A DNA stretch of 35,000 nt, taken from NCBI GenBank assembly GCA_012295275.1, contig CM022676.1, positions 3,689,758 through 3,724,757 of the forward strand, given 5' to 3'. The position numbers were made by a program, and so were the translations under genes. Below the pieces are notes generated by a model, which was not told the origin of the DNA, made no database searches, and was given only the letters and a program-made list of their open reading frames with translations. Source of the DNA: Chrysomallon squamiferum (Eukaryota; Mollusca; Gastropoda; Neomphalida; Peltospiridae). Below, one piece after another: positions 10,901 through 22,031 of the stretch (the stretch's first letter is position 1; the number at the start of each line of letters is the position of its first letter).

Positions 10901-11095
10901 TTTTGTTTTCGTTTATTTATTTATTTATTTATTTATTTATTCTATTATTTTATTATTTATTTTAATTTTCATTTTTTTCTAAGTTTTTGTATTATTATAT
11001 ATTTTTATTATTATTATATTAATTTTTTTTTTCTATTTATTTTTTATTTTCATTTTTATTTTTTTGAGATGTCATTTCAAAACTGATTAGAAATC
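10901..11095. repeat. TTTA/TTA-rich low-complexity DNA
   Basis: Almost only T and A, with TTTA runs 10912-10940 and T-tracts. Confidence 0.85.
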
Positions 11096-11249
11096 TCGAA
11101 ATTTGATATCGATTGTTCGATCGAATTAGTAACAGCTAGATTTGATGTCTTATTAAATTTGTCATAAATTTAAAAGAACTGTTTGATAACATTCAGAAAA
11201 AATTAAAATACAAATATGTCCACCGGTAGAATATGCACACAAATGCACG

Positions 11250-11252
<3 letters not shown>

Positions 11253-11308
<56 letters not shown>
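11253..11308. repeat. (CA)n microsatellite
   Basis: Uninterrupted CA repeat, followed by short CTCA and CACA remnants to 11325. CAA triplets follow at about 11430-11472. Confidence 0.95.
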
Positions 11309-11312
<4 letters not shown>

Positions 11313-11443
11313 TCACACACACATACAGAGAAAGATTACTATTACATACATATAAAAATAAAACCATAAGTGAGAATTAAAGTAATGAAGATTAATCAAT
11401 TATAAATATAAATAATAACAGCAATAACAATTGCAACAACAAC

Positions 11444-11474
<31 letters not shown>

Positions 11475-11546
11475 TTAAACACTTACGATCAACAAGTATT
11501 ACGGGAATAAAAACTGCTTTTCTTTCTTAGCTGTCAGCTTCTTAAA

Positions 11547-11571
11547 TGACGTCATTTAATTAATTACGTCA
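11547..11571. promoter_or_regulatory. CRE palindrome plus near-CRE
   Basis: TGACGTCA at 11547-11554 and TTACGTCA at 11564-11571, 17 bases centre to centre, in a unique stretch 11480-11670. The spacing resembles, but does not equal, that of the pair at 2795-2815. Confidence 0.4.
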
Positions 11572-11789
11572 CATAATGGAAATTCTGACGAACGTCGTTC
11601 TGTTGTGCCAAGCTAAATTTAGTTTATGACTGGCAGCATATTACAGTGTGTAGTGCAAATTTTGATTTCGCTTCTTTTTTTTTTTTTTTTTGCAATCTTG
11701 ATCGTTAAGGTTCGGTTATGAATACCAATAACTCAGAAATTCATTTGTGTTTTTTTTTGTTTTGTCTTCTTTTTCTTATTTCTCATATT

Positions 11790-12062
11790 ATCATCATCAT
11801 CATCATCATCATCATTATTATTATTATTATTATTACTAGGAGTAGTAGTAGTAGTAGTAGTAGTAATAGAAGTAGTAGTAGTGTTTTTATTGCTGTTATT
11901 ATTTTGATTCTTGTTGTTAATGTTGTTAATATTATTAATATTATTTGTATTATTATTGTTGTTTGTTGTTGTTGTTGTTATTATTATTATTATTATTGTT
12001 ATTATTTTCTTTTTTCATCTTTTCTTCTCCCTCTTTTCTTTATTTTTTTTTCTTTCTCTCTC
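11790..12062. repeat. ATC/ATT/AGT/GTT triplet repeats and pyrimidine run
   Basis: ATC then ATT triplets 11790-11835, TAG triplets 11838-11880, GTT/ATT triplets 11885-12005 and a TTC/TCTC run to 12067. Frames over this give homopolymeric peptides and are not genes. Confidence 0.9.
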
Positions 12063-12069
12063 TCTCTTC

Positions 12070-12740
12070 TTCACTTCTGTATTTGTTGATTTGCCCGTTC
12101 TCAATTTCACATAATAAACGACTCTGCAACTTCATTGAAATTCGCCTAAAGCTCCTTAAACGAACACAAATATTTCGCTGTGAGGCTTCAGTTGCAATAT
12201 TGTTTCCTATTTTATTCATTTTAATAACACGAGAACCAAGAAAAAATAAAAAAAAAAAAAAAAAAAGAATTCACCAGCGTCTTTAAGGTGCTGAATTAGT
12301 AATATTTTACGTGTCCTCTTCAAATTGTATTGCAACATTTTCAAACATTCGATCTTGCTAATATTTTGACGTAAGCGATCCTCAAGAGAGAGACACTAAG
12401 AGTTCGGAGGGTTGGGCGCTGGCTCTAGACATACTCGGGTTCAGGATCAGTGCTTTTCAGCAGTCTGTTTCCCGTTCTAACCGGTGTCTCGAAAATGAAT
12501 TATGAAAACCTGTGCTTTCCTACCGACCTGATTCTGTCTGAGTGATCGGAAAATTAAAAGCTATCTGAATGGTGATTTAACGAAGGACCAGGTCTGGTTA
12601 ATGTGTTGGTTAAACCTGTTTCCAGTTCCAACCTGGGTCTCGCGACGAATACGATTTAAGAGGAGTGGGGTGTAGTTTAGTGTGTTTGTAGATAACTGCT
12701 TCCCAGAAAAACTGTCATATAGTTTTTTTTCAGTTACAGT
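12070..12740. other. Unique intergenic DNA with an internal repeated motif
   Basis: Aside from an A-tract at 12249-12265, this is non-repetitive. CTGTTTCC(C/A)GTTC(T/C)AACC followed by GGTGTCTCG or TGGGTCTCG occurs at 12465-12491 and 12616-12642, 151 bases apart. GGGTTCAGGATC at about 12438 resembles a pol III B box, so a decayed SINE pair is possible. Confidence 0.35.
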
Positions 12741-12762
12741 TGTAAAGAGTACGAGAGGTTGA

Positions 12763-12970
12763 ATATGTGTGTATGTGTGTGAGCGTGTGTGTGTGTGTCT
12801 GTGAGTGTGTATGTGTGTTTGTATGTGTGAGTCTGTGTATGTGAGAAAGATAAAGAAAGAAAGACAGATAGATAGACAGATAAAATACACAGATAGAGAG
12901 AGAAGAAAGAGAGACAGAGCGAAAGAGATAGAGAAAGAGAGACAGACAGGTAGATGGATAGTCAAAAGTT
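12763..12970. repeat. GT repeat followed by purine-rich GAAA/GACA tract
   Basis: Imperfect GT repeats 12763-12842 grade into AGAAAGA and GACAGATA repeats to about 12970. The opposite-strand frame here is Ser/Leu/His-Thr rich and not a gene. Confidence 0.85.
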
Positions 12971-13157
12971 GAGAAAAGGAAACAGATGGGTGGGGGGGCG
13001 GAGGAGGGGCAGCTTGTATCATTTCCAGTATACGTCTTTCAAGTTTATTAAAAGCAGGAGCAAAACCATTGTAATATCTTATACCGTCTTATGATAATTA
13101 TCATTAATTTTAAACAATCTGATTTGTGGCCTGTCATTTGTTTTTTCATTTTCTTTT

Positions 13158-13159
<2 letters not shown>

Positions 13160-13222
<63 letters not shown>

Positions 13223-13265
13223 TTTATTATGTTTATTATTATTATTATTATTTTATTATGTTTAT
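13160..13265. repeat. (TTA)n microsatellite
   Basis: Near-perfect TTA triplets 13160-13222, then shorter interrupted runs to about 13268. Confidence 0.95.
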
Positions 13266-13269
13266 TATG

Positions 13270-14040
13270 TTTACAGCTGGCTAATACTGCAAGAAAACTA
13301 AGCTGAATGAATTGGTATTTCTCTAAATTAATACGTTCCTAAAATTGTAGTTTTATCTGGCACGCAGTTATACTCACTATCAATAGCTGTGGACAAATTC
13401 ATTTGTTAAGAATCTTATTTTGCTCTTTAATTAGCGTCCAGAAACCGTTGTTATATCTACAAAAGGCTTAGAAAATTTTCCCTTCTTTCTGACTTCATAA
13501 TTCTCAACAGTATTAGTGAACCTTGTGGACTTCTACGATGATCATGAAAAGTTTTGGATGAATGTATTAATTACTTGAATCCATTTTCTGTTTTAATTGT
13601 CATCAACCGGAGTTGTTAGATATTCTCAAAAATTACAGAACAGAGCTGCCATTTTGAGACTTTGACACTGGTTAAATTACGAGCGGATATAACTGTAATG
13701 CGTACGTTAATTATCAATAGTTTGAGGTCATTTTATTTATTACGTAAACCTGTTTCTATAGTAATAGATTGTTACTGAAGGTTACTGAAGGTTTACAATT
13801 TTTACTTCTGAGGTTCTGAGTGAATCTCCCATACCTGGATGTTAATCACCAGCTACTATAATCTTCTTCTCTGTTAAACTCTCACCAAATACAAATTCGT
13901 AAATGTCTAAAGGTTACCATAGCTAACGGGTAACAGATGCGTTGTGGAACAGTTTTTGCCAACGTGTAATATTATGTTAATAAATCATTAAAATAAATTT
14001 TTTTTTTTATTTTGTGATCATACAAAATCTTACTCTCCCG
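13270..14040. other. Unique AT-rich intergenic DNA
   Basis: No simple repeats beyond a short T-tract at 13998. Contains GCTGCCATTTTGAG at 13645-13658 (YY1-like) and a local GTTACTGAAG duplication at about 13771-13791. No frame, RNA gene or element recognised. Confidence 0.4.
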
Positions 14041-14054
14041 ACAAACATACACAA

Positions 14055-14057
<3 letters not shown>

Positions 14058-14087
<30 letters not shown>

Positions 14088-14176
14088 GAATATAAATATA
14101 TAAATAAATTAATTAAATAAAAGAAAGAAAGAAAAAAAGAAAAAGAAAGAAAGAAAGAAAGAAAAGAAAAAAGACT
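14058..14176. repeat. AAT and GAAA simple repeats
   Basis: AAT triplets 14058-14085, then AAAT and GAAA/AAAG runs to about 14172. Confidence 0.9.
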
Positions 14177-14179
14177 GAA

Positions 14180-14500
14180 AGGATCAACGTAACCCTGTAT
14201 TACAAATGTCTTATAGGTCACGTGTCATGAAATGAAATTTCACGATGACATATTTGTTGTCTCTGTTTTAATCTCTGTTGTTTTACGCTGATTACGAAAC
14301 TTCTGTTCTCTCCACTTACTGAAACTACGCACGCATCATCAACATTTCGTGTTTCGTTTTTTCTTTGAAACCTTCTGAGAATTATCTCTGACAGCAGAAA
14401 GCTGGGCTCGAATAAAAAGTGTGGTTGTTTGTCATTAAAATAATAAATCTTTAGGCTAATCTTGTTTTGTCCTTTCATCTTTTTAATTGTATCTTTTCGT
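14180..14500. other. Unique intergenic DNA
   Basis: Non-repetitive. The minus-strand frame 14218-14478 is free of stops for 86 codons but has no recognisable motif and AT-driven composition, so it is not called. Confidence 0.35.
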
Positions 14501-14504
14501 ATTT

Positions 14505-14535
14505 TTCTTATCTCTCTCTTTTTATTTTTATTTTT

Positions 14536-14578
<43 letters not shown>

Positions 14579-14667
14579 TTTCTTAATCTATCGATCTTTT
14601 CGTTCTATCCTTTTAGTTTCCATTTTAACCATGTTTTCTAATCTCTGTTCTTACTTCGATTTTGTAT

Positions 14668-14698
<31 letters not shown>

Positions 14699-15060
14699 TT
14701 GATTGATTGATTGATTGATTTTGTTGTGGTTGTTGTTTTTGTTTGTTTGTTTATTTATATATTGGTTATTTATTTATTTTGTTGTTGTTTTGCTTCTGTT
14801 TGTTTATTTATATATTGATTATTTATTTATTTGTTTACTTACTTATTTTTCTTATTTACTTGTTTGTTTGTTTATTATTTATTTATTTATTTTTTATTTA
14901 TTTATTTAATTCTTTCTTAATGACTCTCTCTTTCTTTCTTTCTTTTGTTCTTTTGTTTTTCTCTTCATTTTCCGTTCCTTTTTATCTCGTTTTTATTTTT
15001 TTTACTTTCATTTTTTTTTCTTTACCTCGTAAATTATCTTTCTTTTCTGTTTACATGCTA
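14505..15060. repeat. T-rich block: T-tract, TTTA, GATT, TTTC runs
   Basis: T-tract 14538-14577, TTTA run 14667-14698, GATT run 14700-14720, then TTTA, TTTG and TTTC mixtures to 15020. Frames on the + strand are Phe/Leu/Ile/Tyr strings. Confidence 0.9.
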
Positions 15061-15470
15061 CTAAACTAAAGACAAAGGTAATCATACTAACATTAATACT
15101 TTCTTTATCTTTTTATCAAAATCTCATTAATTCTTATTTATATCTACACTGTAGATGGAGGGTTTTTTTTATTGATCAGTATTTGTATACTTTGCATGAT
15201 CATTATCCTTTCGATAAACTAGGATAATTACAAAATAAATATAAAAGTAAGTAATTTTATGGTTGCAGTATTGTCAAGAAGATATTATTTAAGCAATATA
15301 AACAGAAAGTAACGTATGTTTTATTCGAATATTTTAAAACTGGAAATAGATTTACAAGCTGGGCATAAAAAGTAAAAACATAAAAGTAACCACAAAAATT
15401 AAAAAAAGAGAAAAAAAAAAAAAAAAAAAGATGAAAAAGAAGAAAAAGGAAGAAGGTAATGTTTAAAATA

Positions 15471-15502
<32 letters not shown>

Positions 15503-15955
15503 TAAAATATTCTTCCTCTCAACGAACATTTCTGACGTAAAACGGAATACGTAATAATCAACAGACGTAAAGTAATGACGTAACAAAAATAAAAATGTCG
15601 TAATGACTGCGTCCAGGTTTTCTATATTTAGATCTAATAAAATAAAATATCTCGAAAAATGTTACGTACTAAGATTCCACATTTCATTTTAACAGAAACC
15701 ATTTATCATAATTATGTCAGCTTATAACAGATACACATATATATTGCAGCTTCGTTTCTGTAAATGTCTAACAAATCTATAGTCCTAATGAAAGGAAGAT
15801 ACTGTTTTTATATTATTCACTTTTTCTAGTTATATGACTTTCTGGCATTAGCCTAAATGTCCTAAACATCTGCGTTTTGTTGACAATTGATTATTTGTTA
15901 ATGTTTTCAATTTTATGTTCAGTTGTAAAATGTTCTACCTCTGAGTAAAAGACAG
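15061..15955. other. AT-rich intergenic DNA
   Basis: Mostly unique, with an A-rich tract 15400-15505. TGACGTAA-type half CRE motifs recur at about 15532-15580. No gene seen. Confidence 0.4.
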
Positions 15956-15959
15956 TACT

Positions 15960-16315
15960 GAAATATGCAGACAGAAAGGTAAAGATATAGAAAATAAAAA
16001 CAAGCACAGAGAAAAATGCAGAAATACAGAGAGAGAAAATAAAGAAATATAGAGAGTGATATCTATGTAGACGATATAGATATAGATATATATATATATA
16101 TAGATAAACAGATGCATACATAAATAGAGAGACAGACAGACAGATACATACATAAATAGAGAGACAGACAGACAGAGAAGTAAAGAGATAGGTAGGTAGG
16201 TAGATTGAAAATTAAACAAATGAAAACATAGATAGACAAAAAAAGAGAGAGAGAGATATATAATAGGCAGGACTGTAGCTAGTTTGGTTGTTAAATAGAT
16301 ACACAGACAAGGGTT

Positions 16316-16362
<47 letters not shown>

Positions 16363-16365
16363 AAA
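15960..16365. repeat. GATA/GACA/GAAA repeats with a duplicated 32-bp segment
   Basis: CATACATAAATAGAGAGACA plus GACAGACAG occurs at about 16115 and again about 32 bases later. A clean GAAA run lies at 16318-16364. Confidence 0.85.
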
Positions 16366-17050
16366 GCTGAATTCAGAATAATGTATATTTGTTCATGCGT
16401 ATACATCCTTCTACAAGTGTTATTAATTAGGCTACATGCCTTGCTTATTTGTGCGGAAGAATACGCGCATTTGCTAAACAGTGTTATATGAGAATTTAGA
16501 ACACTTGTGACATATTGGTTAATACATCATAACATCTAATGCAATAACATTACTGACATAATATCCTCTAAAAAATTATTCCATTTCTCCATGTAAAAAG
16601 AAAAAAAAAGAGAAAAAGAAAAAAAAAAATCCTAAAAAAAAAATAGATTTAAGAAAACGAATGTTAATATGACACCAGAATTTTCTCAGGATAATAACCA
16701 CATTCTAATAATAAAAGGCGAAGAAGAAGCAGCAGCTCTGAAGCCCTTGGTACGCGGAGACTGAGTATGCGGTTTAGTCCAATACTGACGCCATCGATCT
16801 GTTACCGCTAATAGCCAAATTCCGAATATATTGACGGCTTTCGCAAAGCATAATATCAGTTAATAGGAAATCTTGTTTGTTGATCAACAGTCTTTCTTTG
16901 GCACGGTTCTCATTCTCTCAACGCACAAAAGGGCCTAATTATTAATGATATGGAGCAGGTAATGTCCTATAGAGAGACCGTATGGCGAAAACTTAATTAC
17001 CAGTGGTTAAAGATTTTCGTTTGATTTTATACTTGTTCACTTGTTGCGTG
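16366..17050. other. Unique intergenic DNA
   Basis: A-rich patch 16598-16660; the rest, especially 16720-16990, is unique with some CpGs. No coding or RNA gene signal. Confidence 0.4.
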
Positions 17051-17069
17051 TAAACAGATTTAACCGCAG

Positions 17070-17319
17070 TAGCAGTAGGGGTAGTAATATAATGGTAATG
17101 GTCGCGGCAGTGGTAATAGTATAGCTTCTTTAAGAGCTTGTAGTTAGTAGTTGCAGTGGTGGTGGTTGTAGTATTAGTACTGTTTGTTGTAGTAGTAGTA
17201 TAACTAGTAGGAATAGTAGTAATAGTAGTTGTTGTGGTAATAGTAATATTAGTGGTAATAATAGTGATAGTGGTAGCAGTGGTTATAGTATAGTGCTGTT
17301 TGTTGCTCAGCAGCAAAAA

Positions 17320-17357
<38 letters not shown>

Positions 17358-17625
17358 ATAGCAGAAACAGTGGCAGTAGTAGCTGTTGAGTAGTAGTAGC
17401 AATGCTAAAATGTAGTAGTAGTATTTTTTACTTTTAGTTTTGATTATTATTATTATTATTAGTGGTTGTAGTAGTCATAGTAACAGGGTAGTGATAGTAA
17501 TCGTATTATTATTAGTAGTAGTAGTAATAATAATAGCACTGTTTAGTTATATTAGTAGTACTGATTGTGGTAGTAGTAGCAGTAGTAGTAGATGTTAGTG
17601 GTAGTATTTGTTGATAGTGGTGTTG
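17070..17625. repeat. Degenerate GTA/GTT/GTG triplet region
   Basis: Long run of GTA, GTAG and GTT triplets with one clean TAG stretch 17320-17357. Frames read as Thr- or Ser-rich strings. Confidence 0.85.
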
Positions 17626-17763
17626 TAATATTAATATTATAAGGAGATTTTCTTTCTCAAATGGAATTATCAAAATAAACGTCTTTTTGATAAAATTTTC
17701 AGAAACACTCCAGTAATATATAAGCAATAATATCTTAGATTTTAAATAATGTTAAAGTGATCC

Positions 17764-17789
17764 TTCTTCTTCTTCTTCTTCTTCTTCTA

Positions 17790-17849
<60 letters not shown>
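17764..17849. repeat. (TTC)n then (TTA)n microsatellite
   Basis: TTC triplets 17764-17788 directly joined to TTA triplets 17791-17849. Confidence 0.95.
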
Positions 17850-18470
17850 TCTGTTTTCATATTCTTCTAATTTTCTCACTTCTCTTAAAAAATATTTCTT
17901 CAGTTTACAACAGAAAAAACTAAGAAAAAATGCCAAAATCAGAACCAAGATGACAATTTTACAACAGAAATTAATCTCAAAACTCGATTTAAAGAAATGA
18001 AAAAAAAAAAAAAAAAAACCCAAAAATCCTGTTCTCTGTACGACAGAAACAAATATATTCCCGTAAATCTGAAGGATATTAGAAATATAAAAAAAAAGAA
18101 AAAAAAAAAAAAATCGAAAAAAAAATGAAACTAAAAAAAAAAAAAATGGTGGGCGATCGATTTCACTGACAAGCTAATGTGTCTTACGGTATTGGATTAA
18201 ATTTTCCGTTTGAAATGTTAGATGAACGGCCATAACGGTTAACGTGTGTTTCTGTGATTAAATTCCGCCAATCTGTTTGCGTCTCCGCAGTGGTTCTTTC
18301 AACCGTGCATCATTCTCAGTCGAAAATGAGATAAATATATTATGATAATGAAATAACTGACTTTAGTAGTAGTTGCTGTCGTTATTTGCAGTGACGTACT
18401 CTATTTATTTGGTTTTTTTTTTTTTAAATTGTATGTTTTCCGTCCTGTTTTATACGATTTTTGTTTTCCT
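17850..18470. other. AT-rich intergenic DNA with A-tracts
   Basis: A-tracts at 17999-18018, 18089-18145; unique DNA at 18150-18370 with no recognised feature. Confidence 0.4.
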
Positions 18471-18724
18471 TCACGTACGTACGTATATATGTACGCTCGC
18501 ACACGCACGCAGACACACACACAAAAACACGCACGCAGACACACACACACACACATATATATTTACCTTATTTTTTCTCAGTGCTTAACGTAAATTTAAA
18601 TGAATAAATAAATAAATTAATGATTTGATAATAGTAATAATAATTAAAATGAATAAATTTATTAATTAAATATTTGTTGAAATGGCCAACAAAACAAGAA
18701 GTTCTTTGTAAATAAAGAGAAAAT

Positions 18725-18783
18725 ATATTTAAAAAAAATAATAATAATAATAAAAAAAAAATAATAATAATAATAATTATATT

Positions 18784-18842
<59 letters not shown>

Positions 18843-19015
18843 CAACAACAACAACAACAACAACAAAAATACGAAAGAAACAAGCGAAAAAGATTCGAAA
18901 AAAATAAAAATAAAAATAAAAAAAGAATCCCAAAACCTCTAAAAAACAACACCCCACCACAAAATCAATAAAAACAGTAAAAATCAAACAAACAAACAAA
19001 CGAACAAACGACAGC
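18725..19015. repeat. (AAT)n, (AAC)n and AAAC-rich block
   Basis: AAT triplets 18778-18838, AAC triplets 18838-18866, then A-rich DNA with AAAC runs to about 19010. The opposite-strand frame (Ile/Val strings) is an artefact. Confidence 0.9.
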
Positions 19016-19099
19016 TCCTCTTCAAACTTAAACAAACACACGTCTGCTGGTTAACGTCTGTAAGCAAAAATAACGTGACGTTTATTCCTTCGCAAAACA

Positions 19100-19660
19100 A
19101 AAAAAAACAAAAAAAAAGAAGCCTGGGTCAGTTCACCCTCGCGTTCTGGTCCAGCCTTGACCACCTACCAACCTCCCCGTCCTCAGTCTGTCGACCAGTT
19201 AAAACTCCAGCCAGGTGGCGCCCTACTTTTTTCGCAACTAATTGAGTTATCGTTCTTTACCCCGGGACTGGGTCTTTCTCGTTCTCCGCGACAACTTTTC
19301 TTCCTAATTGGCCAGAATCGGAAACCAACGCGTTCTCGAGTCACCACGACAGGGAAATGGCAAATTGCATTAGCTCGCCTGGTTTTCAGAAAGTTGTTAA
19401 CAAGTATGCCTGCCATGGGAACACGTTTTGATTGAAACCAGGGCCTGATGAGATCGCTGGTAAATTTCCTTCTTGTTGCTGCGTAAGAATATAGAGTTGA
19501 TCGGTATAGAATTTTTTTTTATATGTACAGCGACTTTGAAGTGACAGTAAATTACAGAGCAGTTATTGTGAAACGTTACGTAAATGTAAGCGATGCTGTG
19601 ATTTTTGTAGTCAGTTTTAAGAGTTCTAGGTATCTGGGATCGCATCCCCTGTACCAGCTG
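19100..19660. other. Unique GC-richer DNA, possible regulatory region
   Basis: Non-repetitive and clearly richer in C and G, especially 19130-19440. Overlapping frames on both strands (19157-19435 + and 19183-19416 -) reflect lack of stops; the + strand peptide has no known domain. A 27-bp block at 19380-19406 resembles 9530-9553. Confidence 0.35.
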
Positions 19661-19679
19661 TAGAACTAGTTATAACTAC

Positions 19680-19960
19680 AAATACTACTGCTGCAACTAC
19701 TATTATTACGACTAGTACTACTACTACTACTACAACTGTTACAACTAAACACCTACAATACAACTGCTGCGTCTGCTACAGCTACCACAGCCGATAGTAC
19801 GATCGCCTTTATTCTATTCTGTTAAAAAAAAAAAAAAAAAAATCAATTTTCTAACATAACTATTTTTCACTCCCCTGATTTCATAAATAATAATTTCCTC
19901 TCTTTTTTTTTTTTTTTTTTTTTTTTCTTCTTTCTTTTTTTCTTTATATTATTAGATTTA
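19680..19960. repeat. ACT/ACA triplets and T-tract
   Basis: Degenerate ACT triplets 19672-19760, A-tract 19823-19841 and T-tract 19903-19926. Confidence 0.8.
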
Positions 19961-20022
19961 TCCATACTTCTCACGGACAATGACAAGGCTTTTTAACTCC
20001 GAGTAAACGAGATAATGATTCC

Positions 20023-20081
20023 GATCACGTGATCACCGCTTTGTACGTCTGCGCTCATTACGTAATAATGGCTGCCATTTT
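20023..20081. promoter_or_regulatory. Cluster of palindromic factor-binding motifs
   Basis: GATCACGTGATC at 20023-20034 is a 12-bp perfect palindrome around an E-box CACGTG (bHLH-Zip type). ATTACGTAAT with core TTACGTAA at 20058-20065 is the full PAR-bZIP consensus. GGCTGCCATTTT at 20070-20081 matches the YY1 core on the minus strand. All three fall within 60 bases of a unique, CpG-bearing stretch 19980-20400, about 3 kb upstream of the receptor ATG. Confidence 0.45.
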
Positions 20082-20420
20082 CTAACGCGATTTTTGGCTT
20101 CTGTGTTATTGATATCATTACGCAACGAGCACGGCTATTTTTCAGGCTTAGTCATTTAAAGACGATACTCTTTCTCTCTCTCTCTCAATTTTTATTTTTA
20201 TTATTTTTTTGTATAAGCCAGGGAAAATGGCGAATGCGTCAGTGTAATACATCATCGTGTTAACGATCATAACCTATTTCCGATCTTTGTAAACGTTGTC
20301 GTAGAGTGTTATTGAGTCGTGCAACACGGGACCCTGAAATGACGTTGACACCGACGTCGCTGTGTTGTGAATAATTCTCCTTTTATGCTCACTGGAGTTT
20401 TGGGGGGGTTTTTTGTTGTT
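20082..20420. other. Unique DNA downstream of the motif cluster
   Basis: Mostly unique with a short TCTC run at 20170-20186. TGACGTT and GACGTC half or near-CRE motifs lie at about 20340-20357. No gene seen. Confidence 0.35.
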
Positions 20421-20521
20421 TTTTTTCTTCTCTTCAAGACATTAATCTATCAACTGTTTCTTCAAGTGTCATTATCAAATAACTTGTGTTTTAAAATAAT
20501 GTCCGCGGCAGTATTACTAAC

Positions 20522-21010
20522 AAGTTGAAGGATGATTGAATGAATGAATGAAAGAAAGAAAGAAGTAAAGGGAATGAAAGTAAGAAAGAAATCAGAAAAG
20601 AAAGAAAGAGCTGGGAATGAAAAAGGAAAAAGAGGGGAAAAAAATGAAAGAAAATTGAAGTGAAGCATAAACTAAAAGAGAATAAGAATGAAAGATTAAA
20701 TTTGAATGATTGAAAAGGAATTATAATGAGATGGAGAATTAAAGAAAAAAAAATAGTGAAAGAAAAATAAAGAGAGAAAATGAAAGAAGAAATGAGAAGC
20801 AAAAATTGGTAGTAAGGAAGCAAAGAAGGTCAGAAAGTAACCAAGAAAAAAGCCAAAAAAAAAAAAAAAATTGAGAGATGGAAGAAATAAAAGGAAAGAA
20901 AAACAGAAAATGAAAAAAAAAAAAAAAAAAAAAAAAAACGAAAAAGTAAACGAAATGGTAAAAAAAAAAAAAAAAAACGAAAAAATGATTAACGGAAAAA
21001 AAAAAAAATA
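20522..21010. repeat. Long purine-rich tract
   Basis: Nearly all A and G on the + strand for about 490 bases: GAAT, GAAA and A-tracts (20910-20938, 20959-20977). Minus-strand frames are Ser/Phe/Leu strings. Such homopurine DNA can form triplex structures. Confidence 0.85.
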
Positions 21011-21500
21011 ATAATAATAATAATATATATATTAAATTAAAATAAATAAATAAATTAATTAAATAAATAAAATTACAAGAACACGAACATGTTTTCCATC
21101 TTTAATTGATTTCAACAAAACAAACACTTGTTTAACAATCAAATACAAAACGTAAACAAACGAAATAATCCTCCACCAGCGAACGAACGAAAGAAAAAAA
21201 GAAAAACAGACAAGAGAGGACAGTCTGAAAATGAATCAATTAATTAATTAACTAATGAACAGAAAGAAAAAATTAATCGAAAAGAAAAAAAAAAAAGAAG
21301 AAAGAAACACATTTTTGTTAAAGGTCATGTGTGTGTGTGTGTGTGTGCGTGCGTTTGTATAGCATTAGACTGACATTTAATAATAAATTATGAATTATTT
21401 ATTTGATAGAAGTAGTATGTTATTTAATTTAAAAATTATGTATGACATCGTAATGGTGTGTTATTTAATTATAATTTTTGAATTGTATAATGACATTAGT
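21011..21500. other. AT-rich intergenic DNA
   Basis: AAT/AAAT runs to 21075, A-rich DNA, a TG run 21328-21348 and unique AT-rich DNA to 21500. No gene seen. Confidence 0.5.
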
Positions 21501-21522
21501 ATCTTATTAATTAAATCTGTTA

Positions 21523-21668
21523 TTACTACTACTACTTCTGCTACTACTACTTGGCCTACTACTACTGCTGCTACTACTACTACTACTAGTAGTAATAGCA
21601 GTAGTAATAGTAGCAGTAGTAGTAGTAGTACTATTATCACTATTACTACAGTCACTCTTGTTATTATT
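21523..21668. repeat. ACT triplets switching to AGT triplets
   Basis: ACT/GCT triplets 21523-21586 are followed by AGT/AGC triplets 21587-21630, so the two halves are partly complementary and could fold back around ACTACTACTAGTAGTAAT at about 21582. Confidence 0.8.
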
Positions 21669-21739
21669 ATAATCGTTATCAAATGAAAAGCCAAAAAACA
21701 CATTTTATTTCAAATCGGCAAACGTTTCTATTCACAACC

Positions 21740-21785
21740 TCACATTTCTCCAGCCGGGTTTCGAACCCCGGTTCTTAACCGCAAA
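21740..21785 (-). repeat. tRNA-like T-arm / pol III B-box relic
   Basis: On the minus strand GCGGTTAAGAACC is followed by CCGGGGTTCGAAACCCGG, a five-base-paired T-arm with a perfect GGTTCGAAACC B box. There is no acceptor stem or anticodon arm, so it is not a tRNA gene; a truncated tRNA-derived SINE is the likeliest source. Confidence 0.35.
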
Positions 21786-21789
21786 AAAA

Positions 21790-22021
21790 AAGCCCCAAAA
21801 GTCGGTGAGTGTCACAAATGGGCGGTAACGTGTACACACGAAACAGTGCAACGTCGAATTGAGTGACAGCGTCGTGCACTGGCACTTTACTAGATTAAGT
21901 TAACTGCGACGACTGCGAAACATAGATGACGAAATCGAAATATAAAAATAGAACATTTTTTTTTTTTTTTTTTTTTTTAAATAAATAAATCTATGTTAAA
22001 AACAAAAGGTCTCTATAGATG
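21790..22021. other. Unique DNA and T-tract upstream of the candidate promoter
   Basis: CpG-bearing unique stretch 21800-21920, then a T-tract 21957-21978. Nothing recognised. Confidence 0.35.
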
Positions 22022-22031
22022 TATATAAAAG
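22022..22031 (+). promoter_or_regulatory. TATA-like box, candidate core promoter
   Basis: TATATAAAAG is a textbook TATA box and lies at the edge of the less repetitive stretch that leads into the receptor exon. A start site about 25-35 bases downstream (about 22050-22065) would give a leader of several hundred bases before the 23055 acceptor. In such AT-rich DNA a chance match is possible. Confidence 0.3.

Noticed and set aside
11718-12286. Long Ile/Ser/Leu frames over triplet repeats (also at 18.6, 21.5 and 29 kb)
   Set aside because: Open only because triplet repeats stay in frame; no conserved features.
19157-19435. 92-codon + frame as a gene
   Set aside because: Opposite strand is equally open, no domain, no splice or promoter context that favours it.
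21740-21785. Functional tRNA gene
   Set aside because: Only a T-arm is present; there is no acceptor stem, D-arm or anticodon arm at proper spacing.
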